A stretch of DNA of 64,000 nt from Sipunculus nudus (lineage: Eukaryota > Annelida > Sipuncula > Golfingiida > Sipunculidae), in contig CM049308.1 in the NCBI GenBank assembly GCA_026874595.1, forward strand, positions 45,951,327-46,015,326, given 5' to 3'. The notes beneath the pieces were generated by a model. That model searched no databases. It was not told the DNA's origin and saw only the letters and a program-made list of their open reading frames with translations. This document shows positions 1 through 11,632 of the stretch, in pieces (position 1 is the stretch's first letter; each line of letters begins with the position of its first letter). Made by a program: the position numbers and the translations under genes.

Positions 1-1490
1 CCCTGCATGTCGAGACAGAAGGTTCTAAGTCCAGTCATTAAGATTTGTGCCCTGTTAACAGATGACCGCATCTTTTTAGGACTCGAAATAGAGAAAAAAA
101 TTGTAAAAAATCGAAAAGTACAGGTGGCACCATCAGACTGCAGAAACTGATGAAACACTCAATGATCAAAATATATGCAAAGAATCATGGTGATCAATGC
201 ATAAGTTGTTCAGATACTTGAGCTTTTGTATCAAATTTTCCATTATTTGGGGGGGGACTTCAGAGCCCCAAAGCTCAGGGTTTATTGGTAACAGAGACCT
301 ATTTTCAGGTTTCTATGGAGACTTTTCATGAGCCTCCCTGCATGTCAAGAGAGAAGATTCTAAGTCCAGTTGTTACAATTTGTGCCCTGTTAACAGATGA
401 CCGCATCTGAAGGTCTCAAAAATAAAGAAAAAATTCGTAAAAATAAAAAAAATACAGGTGGCGCCACCAGTCTGCAGAAACTGACAAAATATTCCATTAC
501 AAATATCTATGCAAATAATCATGGTTATCAATTAATTATTTGTTCAGATACTGGAGCTTTTGTATCAAATTTTCTCTTATTCTGGGGGGTACTTCAGAGC
601 CCCATAGCTTGGAATATATGGGTAACAGAGACCTAATTTTAGGTGTCCAAGGAGACTTTTCATGGACCTACCTGCATATTAAGAGAGAAAATTCTAGTTC
701 CAGTTGTCATGTTTTGTGCCCTGTTTAAACATGACCGCATCTTTAGGGTCTCAAAAATGGAGAAAAAAAATTGTAAAAAAATATAAAAAAAACAGATAGC
801 ACCACCAGTCTGTAGAAACTGATGAAACACTCCATGATCAATATCTATGCAAAGAATCATGGTGATTAATGCATTAGCTGTTCAGATACTTGAGCTTTTG
901 TCTTAAATTTTCTATTATATGGGGGGTACTTGAAAGCCCATAGCCCAGAGTTTATGGGTAACAGAGACCTAATTTCAGGTTTCCACAGTCAATTTTCATG
1001 AGCCTCCCTGCATGTCAAGAGAGAAGATTCTAAGTCCAGTTGTTACGATGTGTGTCCTGTTAACAGATGACCACATCTCAAGGTCTCAAAAATAAAGAAA
1101 AAAATTCATGAAAATAAAAAAAAATACAGGTGGCGCCACCAGTCTGCAGAAACTTATGAAACATTCCATTCCCAATATCCATGCAAATAATCATGGTTAT
1201 CAATTCATTATTTGTTCAGATACTGGAGCTTTTGTATCAAATTTTCTAGTATTCCGGGGGGGGGGGGGGGGGGGGGGGGGGAGGGGGGGGGGCTACTTCA
1301 GAGCCCCATAGCTCGGAGAATATGGGTAACAGAGACTTATTTAGGTTTCCAAGGAGACTTTTCATGGGCCTCTCTGCATATCAAGAGAGAAGATTCTAGT
1401 TCCAGTCGTTACAATTTGTGCCCTGTTTATAGATGATCGCATCTTTACGGTCTCAGAAATGGAGAAAAAAAATCATAACAAATAAAAAAA
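1..1490. repeat. Satellite of ~335-bp monomers in A-B dimers
   Basis: Successive monomers start at about 2, 337, 671, 1007 and 1373, each at a cctgcatgtc/cctgcatat motif followed by caagagagaagattctag. Monomers 1 and 3 share one variant (aaagaatcatggtgatcaat, then cagatacttgagc). Monomers 2 and 4 share another (aataatcatggttatcaat, then cagatactggagc). The array is therefore a higher-order repeat of about 670 bp. Most monomers contain the palindrome ggtggcgccacc or a variant of it. The 60-80 codon open frames inside it follow the repeat and look non-coding. The array begins outside the window. Confidence 0.9.
1256..1292 (+). repeat. Poly-G tract inside a satellite monomer
   Basis: Twenty-six G, one A, then ten G. 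It sits where the other monomers have five to eight G, so it is an expansion within monomer 4 and accounts for that monomer's extra length of about 30 bp. Such a run can form G-quadruplexes, and its exact length may be an assembly estimate. Confidence 0.9.
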
Positions 1491-3385
1491 CAAGGGACCC
1501 ATAGGTCACGGCGCTCAGCTGATCATGATTGGACTATAAATGTTTCTCCACTGTGATACTATATCAAGTCGATTTATCGATATCACTTATGAATATCATG
1601 GACATGTTGGGCTATTATAAAGGAATTTAATGTAATATGTGAGTAAATGATAAATGAAATTACCTGACTGATGGATTAATAGAGTCAAATATAGTGGTTT
1701 ATTTTTTATTTATTTAGGAGGGGTTGAAAATTGTGATATATTTGAGCAAATATGAATGCAATGACAGCAGTAATAAGCAGTAGTAGAATGATAATAAGGC
1801 TATATGTTGAAGGATCTAAAGTGTATGGTAGTCTGCAAGCTTTCAATTTGACAGATATGATGTTATGATTAACTATGCTGATGAAGTGATTCATGAATTT
1901 GTGACTGTATGATACAATATCTCTTTAGTCTTGACAAGGTACATTATTGTGATGCCCACTATGTCTACATATTACACAATACTGACATAATTTCTGGCAT
2001 GTACATAGGTACCTATGGACGAATAGTTATACAAAATATTAAAGTATGAATATATCTGATTCATCTTGTTCTTGCTTACTGAGGCTGACTTTGGGATGGG
2101 GTTCGGAGAAGGGAAAAGTGAGGGCAGCACGAAGGTGGATGTAGAAATATTCTATTGTAATGTTTTTCATTTATATAAGAATATGAAAAGCTCAGAGGAA
2201 AGGGGCCCTCCTACTTGGTTACAGTAAAGATCTAAATGTATGATTGCAATTAATACTCTGACAAGACTGTCATGAAGAAAAACAGTAAAAATTTTGAGAT
2301 ACTGTGATGCATATGAAAATTTACAGATGGACAGGCAAGTTGACAGAATGGACTAATACCTTTATTTCACTTTCAAGGGAATAATGCATTTAAGTTTATA
2401 TATAATCCTATTTTTTTTAAGCATATCCACTTTTTCCATTAAGAAGTTTATATCTGAATCATTCTTTTATTTACAGGTTTTATAAATTTTTAATAAAAAA
2501 ACTGAAAATATAAGTTAAAATATTAGAATTGTTGCAAAAGTTGCAATCATTATATATACAGAGTAAAAAACTGAAACTATAAGTTAAAATATTAGAATTG
2601 TTGCAAAAGTTGCAATCATCATATATCCAGAGTGTAGCTCATATTGGGTCATATTATGCATACACATATATTTTATTATTTTTAAATCATAAATGTTTAA
2701 ACTGAATTTAAAAGAAAATAATGCCACAACATGGCATCTACAAGAATATTCCTTTAATCACTATTAAAAAGTTTTGCACATTGGAGTTTTCAGTACATGC
2801 TTAATTTTATTCACCAAAATAAAATAAAAGATTCAGTAAATTTGATAAAATAAAACATCTTTTCAAATAAAGTAAACACACTGTTGGTTGAATGAGGGAC
2901 AAACAATATCATTGTGCTAATTACTATCCCAGTTTTAATTTATTACTGGAATTAATACTCAATTTCACACCTGGTGAAGTTTTTACTCCTCTGAAGTAAG
3001 AAATTACTTATCTCATGAACATCCACACTTTCATAGCAATACACCACTTTGTGGACACAATTAAATGTACACTTTAATCACTGTAACCCTGATGGTAAAA
3101 TACAAAATCTAAAATGTAGCATAGCCTAGAATAAGAATGAATCAAATACAGAAAATAATAACATTCATCTAGTTTATGCACCTGCTGGGGGGGGGGGGGG
3201 GGGGAGTGCAGAGCAGAGGGGAAGCCTGCTGGTAGTGGCCAAGCTGACCCAAGGCAAGCTGCCTGGGGTGGTTTACATAATGCAAGTGAAGGCTGTACTA
3301 CTAGGTGGGCTAGATGTAAACAACAATTGACATGGTGTATGAAAACATGAATAAAAGCTATTCTTTCCAATCAATTTCTTTGAAA
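1491..3385. other. AT-rich stretch without recognisable genes
   Basis: I see no coding region with family similarity. The contents are a 70-bp tandem duplication (annotated separately), an 18-base G run at 3187-3204 and scattered A/T tracts. The short open frames at 1706-1894 and 3074-3370 on the minus strand have no recognisable motifs. Confidence 0.6.
2495..2633. repeat. Two-copy tandem duplication, ~70 bp
   Basis: Positions 2495-2564 and 2565-2633 are near-identical. Both start aaaaaactgaaa, pass through agaattgttgcaaaagttgc and end cagagt, with only a few substitutions, so the duplication is fairly recent. Confidence 0.9.
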
Positions 3386-4740
3386 TTCCAGATTTTAAAA
3401 GATGAAATCCTTATGTATATATGCTGTGAAAATTAAATCAACAGTGCCAAAGTTGGACAAAAATTTAAGGTATTGATTTTTTATTTATGCTAATAACTTG
3501 GAATTTGCAAAATTCAGATCTAATTTAGGGTAAACACTTGAATCTTGATTAAATAAAGTTATATTCCTGAAAAAAAAAGTCTCTAGGTTCAGCAATTCTC
3601 ATGTTAGGTGAGTAAATATATTTCCTGATTTTTTTAAAAAATTGCATTATGTTTTGCCCCATAACTTCAAAATAATACCCAATACTGACCTAATTTTTGG
3701 TATGTTCGTAGAAAATGTATGAAAGAAAGTGAATACTAAATACAATCAAAAACAGATCAGTGGTTTTGATATTAGGCAGCCTTGAAGTATAACAATGGCT
3801 TTTTTTATGGAAAACGGAGTTTTTTTTCCTTAATATCTCGAAGGAACGAAGTCCTTATGACCAAATTTTTGGTATGGTAGGAGATTTTGGGGACATCTAA
3901 AATTATGCCAACAGCCTGGGGAGCATAGAGATGTGCACTGAATGACCTACAGTCATCAAAGTGGACTGCTTGACAATGTAAGGGAATACAACAAGAGCCT
4001 CCAAAAAAATTCAATAACTAGCCTAATTTTGCAGCTTTTATTTTCAAATTTCAGATTTTAACAGATTAAATCCTTATGTATACATGCTGTGAAAATTAAA
4101 TCAACAGTACTTACAGGAAAAAAACGTGCCGTGGCCAAAGTTGGGCAAAATTTAAGGTACCAATTTTATATTTTTGCCAATATTTAAAACAATTTACCAG
4201 ATTTTGATCTAATTTTTGGTATACAATTTAATTTTGATTAATTAAGGTGTATTACTCGAAAAAAGTCCCTACCTTTAACACTTTTGGTCTTAAGTGACCA
4301 AATATCTTCCTGATTTTTTTACAAAGTCCATTATGTTTGGGCCCATAACTTTTTTAAATTATATAATACTGACTTAATATCTGGCATGTACATAGAAACT
4401 ATATAGAGGAATATTTATGGTAAATATGAAGAAAACCAGATGAGTGGTTTTGATATAAGGCAGTCCTGAACTGTGTAAATAGATTTCTAATAAAAAATTG
4501 AGGTTTTTCCTTAATATCTTGAAGGAAGGAAGTCCTATTGACCTAATTTTCGGCATGGTAGGAGATTTTAGGGACATTTAACTGTATGCCCAATTTCAGA
4601 TTCGTAGGTCCAACGGTGTCGAAACGTGCCAGTCTTACGGACAGACATCCAGACGGACAGACGGACGGACAGACGGATGGACGACGGACAATGGACCACG
4701 ACTATAGCTCAGATGACTTATAGTCAGCTGAGCTAAAAAT
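3386..4740. repeat. Two diverged direct copies of a dispersed repeat
   Basis: A block beginning near 3386 is repeated from about 4043. Matching landmarks in the same order are a cagattttaa... start followed by atgctgtgaaaattaaatca (3419 and 4086), a gccaaagttgg block, and cttaatatct-gaagga with ggtaggagatttt (3830 and 4510). The offset grows from about 657 to 680 bp through indels. Only the second copy has the terminal GACGGACAGACGG minisatellite and the ctatagctcagatgactta...gagctaaaa end. This looks like a non-autonomous dispersed element; the type is unknown. Confidence 0.75.
4632..4700. repeat. GACGGACA minisatellite at repeat end
   Basis: Short tandem runs of gacagacatcc, gacggacagacggacgg and similar 4-8-bp units precede the ggaccacgactatagctcag terminus. 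A related, shorter run precedes the same terminus at 5015-5090. Confidence 0.8.
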
Positions 4741-5090
4741 CAAGGAAGTGCCACCAGTCTGTAGAAATTGATGAAACACTCCATGATCAATATCTATGCA
4801 AAGAATCATGGTGATCAATGCATTGGTTGTTCAGATACTTGAGCTTTTGTATCAAATTTTCCATTATTCTGGGGGTTAATTTGAGCCCCATAGCTTGAAG
4901 AATATGGGTAACACAGACCTAATGCCAAGTTTTCATGGAGATTTTTCATGGACCTCCCTGGATGTAAAGTAAGAAGATTCCAGGTCCAGGGTTCTGATTT
5001 GTGCCTTGTTAACAGACAGACAGCTGGAAGGACAACGGACAAAGGGTGATCGCTATAGCTCAGATGGCTCACAGTCAGGTGAGCTAAAAA
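4741..5090. repeat. Isolated A-type monomer of the 335-bp satellite family
   Basis: This copy follows satellite monomers 1 and 3 (gatgaaacactccatgatca, then cagatacttgagcttttgta). Here it does not continue into another monomer. It ends in a small GACGG-like run and the terminus gatcgctatagctcag...gtgagctaaaa at 5030-5090. The satellite and the dispersed repeat at 3386-4740 therefore share a terminus, which suggests the satellite grew from a dispersed element. The LINE coding frame starts immediately after it. Confidence 0.75.
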
Positions 5091-6098
5091 AGGAAGATGG
5101 AGAATTTACTGTAAATCCAAGTGAGATAATAAGTTTTGAAAAAGAATTCTATTGTAAGCTGTACTCATCAAATTAAAAAAAGTCACTTGAACAAATTGAA
5201 GAATATTTGTCAGATATTAAGACTCCACTGTTATTACAAGAAGATAATAATTTTCTGTGTAAACCATTAACATTAAATGAATTATATATTACAGTTAAAT
5301 CATTTCAAAATAATTAAAACACTGGAAATGATGGTTTGCCTATTGAATTCTATATGAAATTTTGGCCACAAGTAGGTCCTCTGTTAGCGAAATTTTTCAA
5401 GAAGTCATTCGAGGAGGGTATACTAACAGTATCCCAGAGGCACGCTGTTATAACTTTATTAGATAAAAATAAAGACCGTACCTTGTTAAAAAATTGGCGG
5501 CCAATATCATTCTTAAATACAGACTATAATATTTTAGCTTAAACACTTTCTATTAGACTTACCAAGCTTTTGCCAAATACATTCTAATCAGACTGGTTAT
5601 GTGAAAAATAGATTTATTGGTGAAAATGTCAGATTTGTTCAAGATTTACTGGATTACACAAAAGAAAAGAAAATTCCTGGTATGGTTATTGCATTAGATA
5701 TGGAAAAAGCCTTTGATTCTTTAGAATGGACCTCTATGCTGGAAACACTTAAAAAATTTAAAATTCGAGAAACTTTTTTATCTTGGATAAAGCTGTTATA
5801 CAATGATATAAGCAGTTGTATAATTAATAATGGTATAACATCTGGCTATTTTAAAGTTGAAAGGGGTGTCCGACGAGGAGACCCTTTGTCTCCCTACCTT
5901 TTTTTTTTAACTATAGAAATTCTAGCAATTAAAATAAGAAATGATACAACTATTATAGGAATTAGAATAGGGGATGAACAAGTTAAACTTCTACAATATG
6001 CAGATGATACAATTGCAATCCTTTCGGATAAAATATCAGGTAGTAACTTTTTAAAACATGTTAAATTATTTGGAGTATTTAGTGGACTGAAATGAAAT
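5090..6098 (+). pseudogene. LINE reverse transcriptase domain, frameshifted
   Basis: This is the RT core of the LINE, which would copy its RNA at the nicked target. The frame is open from 5090 as KEDGEFTVNP, with in-frame stops near 5174 and 5315. It continues through GNDGLPIEFY and NWRPISFLN to a TAA at 5540. After a frameshift the palm resumes around 5598-6095 with ALDMEKAFDS (first catalytic Asp), RGVRRGDPLSPYLF and YADDT at 5997-6011 (the catalytic Asp pair). A further frameshift at about 6092 moves the thumb into another frame. The catalytic residues are all still present, so decay came through indels and stops rather than loss of the active site. Confidence 0.9.
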
Positions 6099-6298
6099 TT
6101 AGAAAATCAGAAGGCATGTGGATAGGCAAGAATAAAAATAGTAAGTTGAAGCCATTTGGTATTCACTGGCCAGATAAACCAATCAAAATTCTTGGAGTAT
6201 TTATATCATATGATAAACATCAATGTGAAGAGCTATATTTAGAGGATAAATTAAAACAAACGGGAAAGACTTTGCAGCTCTGGAAACAAGAAATCTAA
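6092..6298 (+). pseudogene. LINE RT thumb fragment
   Basis: Continues the RT after a frame change. KSEGMWIGKNKN and KILGVFISYD match the post-palm block in L1/Tx1-type RTs, where a KSE-WIG motif precedes a LGV(F/Y) motif. It ends at a TAA at 6296-6298. Confidence 0.8.
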
Positions 6299-6402
6299 CA
6301 ATGCAAGGAAAAAATCAAATAATAAAAACATATAAATATCTAAATTTATGGTATATCAGAAAAATATGTAAATAAACTTAATAAAATTATATTTTCCTTT
6401 TT

Positions 6403-7637
6403 ATGGAGCGGTGGAGAGAGAGAATAAAAAGATCTGTCTTAGTGCAGGAAATAGAAAAAGGAGGTTTGAATGTTCCACACCTTCAGTCATTCTTTCTGGC
6501 ATCAAGGGTGGGCTGGATTAAAAGATTTTTTGAGTGTGAAAACAGACCCTGGAAAGCTTTATGGATTTATAATTTGGAGAAAATTTGTATTGATATGGAC
6601 TTGTTGTTTAAATGTAATTATAAACCTAGCTTATTAAACTTTGAAAATGTAAATAAATTTTACAGAGAGGTCGTACACAGCTGGTACCTCTTAAAGTTAG
6701 ACTTCTATGCAGAGGTGACCATAAATAAAAACAGTATGTGTGGCATAACAAGCATTTGATCTTAAATAAGAATACATTCTATTGGGAATCATTTTATAAA
6801 GTAGGAATACAAAAGGTACAGGATTTATTTGATGTACAGAATCATGTCCTATCTTTTGAGTACTGGTAATCTAGAGGGTTAAAAAGTGTATATTTTATTG
6901 ACTGGTACAATCTAATTTCATTAGCCATAAACAATGTAAAGTGACTCATGATCAGATTAGTACATCTGTGGAAGGAGATAACGTGGAGTCTGTAAATCAC
7001 ATATTAAATAGTTTAGAAATTAAATTCCAGAAATCTATTGTGCCATTGAGTAGGTTAAAAGTCACATCAGATCTACCAGGTATTAAGAGATAGGATATGT
7101 ACTGTACAACTGACTAAGCCGAAGATATCAAAATATATAACCAATACATCAGATGATGTTACAAGTATTTACACTTTACCACACAGAGTTTTGTATGACA
7201 CTAAATCTCAAATATTTCAGTATAAATTTCTTAATAATATTTTAGTGAACAACTACGGACTCATGAAATGGAAAATGCAAAATTTTGATTATTGTATTTT
7301 TTGTGAAGGAGAAGTGAAAACAATTAACCATTTGTTTTGGGATTGTAAGATAACTAGGAAATTTTGGATGGAGTTGAAGACTTGGTGTACCGATCAGTTA
7401 ATGGAATTTATACTTGATAAGGAATATGTCTTTTATGGTTCTGCTGAGGATAGTGATATGTATAATGTAATTGTGATACAGGCTAAAAGGTACATTGACC
7501 AGAGCAGAAGCAATAAACAGAAGCCGAATGTCCATGGATTTCGAAACTTTTTATGGGAATATGTAAGAATTGAATATAAAATAGCAGAAAAGAATAAGAA
7601 ATTAGAATGCTTTAAAAACGATGGTCATTGTATTTAA
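6403..7637 (+). pseudogene. LINE ORF2 C-terminal region with CCHC motif
   Basis: Three frame segments cover the connector and C-terminus. The first (6403-6759) contains EKGGLNVPHLQSFFLASRVG, the conserved block after the thumb; the middle (about 6760-7190) is heavily shifted. The last (7191-7637) contains FQYKFLNNIL followed by CIFCEGEVKTINHLFWDC at about 7293-7346, a C-x2-C-x8-H-x4-C zf-RVT-like motif. The apparent ATG at 7191 is internal to the ancestral frame, not a gene start. The ORF ends at TAA 7635. Confidence 0.85.
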
Positions 7638-7820
7638 TTAATCATGAAATGAAAAGTTAGAAAAAGGCAATTCGTTTAATTTTTTTATTGATTAGGTACT
7701 AGACAGTTTGGTGAATTTAGAATTGTTCATATGTTATAAATTTTGTCTGTTTCATTTTAATATTTGTATCATATTTGGTGTTTCTTTCATGTATAATCTG
7801 TGGAGTGAATAAAAAAACCA

Positions 7821-8130
7821 TCAAACTGGAACCATTTGAACAAATTTGAGAGAGATTGTTTCTGGGATTATTTCTGTGAAATATTGGACAATATGGCTGG
7901 ATGAGTTCGCAGAAGAAGATTTTTAAAGGTTTTTAAGCTTTTTCCCTATAAAATCTAAGGAAATGCAGATAGCCAAAAACAAACAAAATCCGAAAGAGTT
8001 TTTTTTATGACTGATTTTTTGCATAAAGTTAGGTGATGCTAGCTCCTGCGGTTTTCGAGATAGTATGAGTTAATGTAAAGATGACGCACAACACACGACG
8101 CCGCACCATCGCATAAGCTCCCAGGTTCAC
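7821..8130. repeat. Dispersed repeat, family shared with 23.0-23.5 kb
   Basis: The block with gaaatattggacaatatggc and aaatgcagatagcc matches 23312-23455 (gaaatattggacaatttggc, aaatgcagttagcc). A second block (gcataaagttaggtgatgctagctcctgc...gag) matches 23190-23235. The two blocks occur in the opposite order at the second locus, which fits a family that exists as tandem units cut at different phases. Confidence 0.8.
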
Positions 8131-9360
8131 TAATAATGGTCTGCATAGTTCAACTATATGGTTCTTGTTGAATCCTTATCAGTATTTGTATTTGAGTCTT
8201 ATTACGTGACCAGTATTCTTCATGAATAGCCTAGAAAGAAGAAACAAGCATAAAGTTTACTTAAAAGTTTACTGGTTAAACTTAATGACGATGTCTGTTT
8301 CACAATAATGAGATATATAAACAACAGACTATTCCATATTGATATAGTCAAGGTGTCAATTAAACTGACTGATTTTTCATTCAATTTGTAAATATGCCTG
8401 AAAATTTCAGTCATTTTATAAAGTGCCTATGTGAATCAGGCAATTTGTTAATTGACTAAAATTTTCAGGCAATTTACAAATTGACTGATTTTACACACTG
8501 AATGTAATATATATACTATACAAGAGCACAAGAATAGCGTTTTCAGTCCCATATTCTTTCCTGTGAACAAATTGGTAATTATCCATATGTTAATCAGTAT
8601 AGGTCAAAATATATTTTAATTAATACACACTTCTCTAAGCAGTTCATAGTTACCAGTGTTAGAGCTACAGGCCAATAATCATTATGCACATGTGAAAATT
8701 AAGCACTTTTAAGTTTTTAGGTGCTGTGTACAATTTCACCATTACACAGCCACAGTGTACAGGTCAGGGCCACAACTGTGAACAACTGTGAAACAAGGTT
8801 CTAACCAGAAATGACTTGTTGCTGTAAGGTCAAGGTCACAGGGAGCAGCCAGTTTTTAAAGTCCCTCTCCTGATTTGCTGTTAGGTTTCCAAGCATAAGA
8901 TTTACTGCCAGGTGGCTAAAATAGTGCCATCTAGTGACTAAAACAGAATAATAATGGCTCCAAGTGGAGCTTGTAGCCACCTGCCCATTTGTTGTTTTAA
9001 CTTATTAGAAATGGTTTACACACCAAGGTAAAGAGCCACGTTTATTTTAAACTAATTATATATGATTTATTAAAATCTGTGTCCTCACTTGCACACTGGC
9101 AATATTTTATACAGAGTGCTTGTAAGCCTCACTGGGAGGCTTACTGCATAGGCTAGAAATCAATGTGATTAATTCAGAAAGAAAAATGACTGAACAGATG
9201 TATGGTTTTGCAACATATCTGTGACAACCTAAGATGACGGACTAAAACTCAATCCACTTGACGATTCATATTGATGACATCACAGTGGTCCCTCCTGTAT
9301 CCCATGGATAAGTGGATAAGGCCACTTGAACTGTAGCCATCATTTTTGCACCTCTTTCTA
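8131..9360. other. Noncoding stretch with one imperfect palindrome
   Basis: No coding similarity seen. At 8368-8413 and 8453-8495 there are inverted arms of about 44 bases sharing tcaatttgtaaat and gcctgaaaattt, separated by about 40 bases. Within the right half, caggcaattt...attgact is also directly repeated (8438 and 8467). The rest is AT-rich unique-looking sequence. Confidence 0.6.
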
Positions 9361-9830
9361 GAAGGTCCTAATCTAAACATCCTAAACACCGGTGTTTTTG
9401 GTACCTATGACAAAACACTCTTTTAAATTCAAATTTGAAGCAAAAAACTGGCATCATTAGATAAATTATTATCTGCTGACTATGTCAATGCAGTATTGTG
9501 CCAATACTTTGTAAAATAAAAAGAGTGTTTTGTATACCAGACTAAGTGCTCAGCACGATTGCAACTTGTGCCACTAGGGGGCAGCGTCATAACCAACATG
9601 AATGGCTTCCATGTAAACTGTTGAACTGACTGCAACATGAAACACTCTCATTTATCTTTATGTCATAAATTTATGATACATTATTGCATTGATAAATTGA
9701 ACTGATGATTATTTATTGATTGGTGTTATTTTATTGCTTAAATTTGGTGTTACTTTATTGCTTAAATTTGGGCGTTTTGTCACAGGTACCCAAAACACAG
9801 TTATTTTGGGTTTTTTAGAGGGTCCCTCTC
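9361..9830. mobile_element. Putative MITE with ~60-bp imperfect inverted repeats
   Basis: The left arm 9361-9424 and the right arm 9770-9830 are imperfect inverted copies. Key paired segments are aggtcct/agggtccc, the gtgtttt run, ggtacctatgacaaaac (left) against gttttgtcacaggtacc (right), and an actctt-like end. The interior (about 345 bp) has no ORF. It contains a further inverted copy of acaaaacactctttt at 9517-9531 and a 25-bp tandem pair (ggtgtta-tttattgcttaaattt) at about 9722-9768. The superfamily is unassigned and no target duplication could be fixed. Confidence 0.55.
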
Positions 9831-11110
9831 TTTAGACAGATCAACACCTCAAATATTTTTGAAAGATATATATAGAAAAATTAGGTGGACTGGCGTGCCG
9901 GTGTTGAGACAGAGCATATACAATATAGAGTATTTTGATTCAGTAATTCAAGGAGCTGTGCAAAACATATTGACTATTGCATTTAAGTTGAGGCAAACCT
10001 TCCTGTGACTGGGGAGTGGCCCGAAGAGGGCTCTTTCCTGTGACCCCCCTCTCGTGACCTGGTTACTTGAGTGCACATTTACCCGGTTGCAGGAATCCGT
10101 GGTGGCTTCATGCAACATGTGTTAGCAAAGCGTGGTCGCACATGGTCGCATGAAGCCGTCTGGGGGCCTTACAGGCGGACACAGTACTCACCTAATAATG
10201 TAATATGTAGTAGATGGAAAGAAAATGTTAACCAAATCCGCCTTGCTATACATTGTGCACTTCATTCTTATTTAATAACAAATGATCTCTTTGTGATAAG
10301 ATTTTTTTTCATTACAGCACTCTAGCAAATTCATTCATTGCAACGGAACATAAAGTTATCATCAAAGACGCAATTAACCTCTGATTATGATTGACACAAC
10401 TCACAGGTGTTGGTGCTTAATTTACAGTAGCCTGGTTGCAAAAACAAATCGCTAAACAAACCTGTATGAACAAATTGTTATGTCTGTATAATGCTGCCAC
10501 CTGTTGTCAGATACGTACTAGCGCTCCCTAATAAAGAAGTCAGTCAACGCTCATATATGTGGTTGTTACATCTCACCTATGCCTGCCATGGATCCATAAC
10601 ACAAACAAAGGTTTCATAAGTGAAAGAATAGAAAAAAACGTCTGTGCTCCATTAAAGCTAAACAAACCTGCAAGTGATTACACGGTGGACTTAGTATTGG
10701 AAAGTCACGTAATACGGTAGGCTCCAGCCAGGGTCACACTAAGCCAAATAATCCAGGCAAGAAAATTCTGGGAAAATCACATTGTTACATCAGATGTTAT
10801 GTGGGGGGGGGGGGGGGGGCTAGCCATGACAACATGACACTCAGGCCTTCTGAAATAAACTGATAGGGCCTGGAGTCATGATGGCAGTCACAACAGAACG
10901 CCCATTCTAAGGGTCGGATCAAAATATTTCATGTCTGGTATTATTTGGCATCACAGGCTTATATAGTAGTATTATATGTGCTTAATATCGAAGAAAAAAT
11001 GTTGTTACACAAAAATAATTACATTTATTACCTTCTTTCATCACTGTGGCACCGATTCACGTGAAGCGGTACTTCGCATTCAAAAGTGAAGGTGTCATGG
11101 CGCGGTCGTA
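9831..11110. other. Noncoding stretch, no gene recognised
   Basis: I find no family-level coding signal; the open frame at 10071-10325 has no motifs. A 17-base G run lies at 10803-10819. Confidence 0.55.
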
Positions 11111-11436
11111 TATGTAAACTTGGAAGTCGGAAGCCGGACGCCGGAAACCAAGGAATCGTTTTATAAATAATGCAGTTTAAAGCATATACAAAATGCTAAC
11201 GCTTCAATACCGTTTTGTTTTTTCCCCCGATAGAATAAGATCTTTATTATCATTCTGTGAAGAATAATAGTTATCCATTCTTCAATCTGAACGTTATGGA
11301 CGATTTTGTGCTCGGAAGCAATCTCGGAAGTCAGTCAGAAGTGCTGGGATGTTATCCAATGTGTATAACTCGGAAGTCACAGAGACGCACTGGTTAACTT
11401 GTGGTCAGTTAAGAGCCACAGCCCAATGCAGTTTCA
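11111..11436 (+). repeat. Left arm of long inverted repeat
   Basis: Outer end tatgtaaacttggaagtcgg. It contains several CGGAAG words and aligns with the inverted right arm over nearly its full length, with indels of up to about 15 bp. Confidence 0.65.
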
Positions 11437-11562
11437 TTATAATTATCGTTGCATGCATATATTAAAATTGCTTATGCATGATTCTGCTTTAAATGCGTGA
11501 ATAACACAAAACATGATACATAATCGGAAAAACTATAAGTTCTTAATTTTTTTATTTGTAAA

Positions 11563-11567
<5 letters not shown>

Positions 11568-11607
<40 letters not shown>

Positions 11608-11632
11608 TATATATATATATAAACATATATGT
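11568..11632. repeat. (AT)n microsatellite
   Basis: Alternating AT with a single gaatat interruption, inside the 3.6-kb inverted-repeat segment. Confidence 0.95.

Larger units (their letters stand above)
5090..7820 (+). mobile_element. Broken 5'-truncated LINE (L1/Tx1-like non-LTR retrotransposon)
   Basis: A plus-strand LINE fragment with pieces in the expected order: RT finger, RT palm with YADDT, thumb, connector, and a terminal C-x2-C-x8-H-x4-C motif. A noncoding tail ends in aataaaaaaacc near 7807-7816, consistent with target-primed insertion. The element lacks the endonuclease domain and any ORF1; homology begins abruptly at 5090 against a satellite-family repeat. At least four frame changes and several stops make it non-functional. 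The L1/Tx1 assignment rests on the terminal CCHC motif and the RT context, and I cannot test it with a tree. Confidence 0.85.

Noticed and set aside
397-1436. Overlapping open frames of 60-80 codons in the first 1.4 kb
   Set aside because: They recur with the satellite monomer, lack motifs, and one contains the poly-G tract as polyglycine. They reflect repeat sequence, not genes.
10071-10325. 84-codon plus-strand frame
   Set aside because: No motif and no plausible splice context; the frame reads through low-complexity T-rich sequence.
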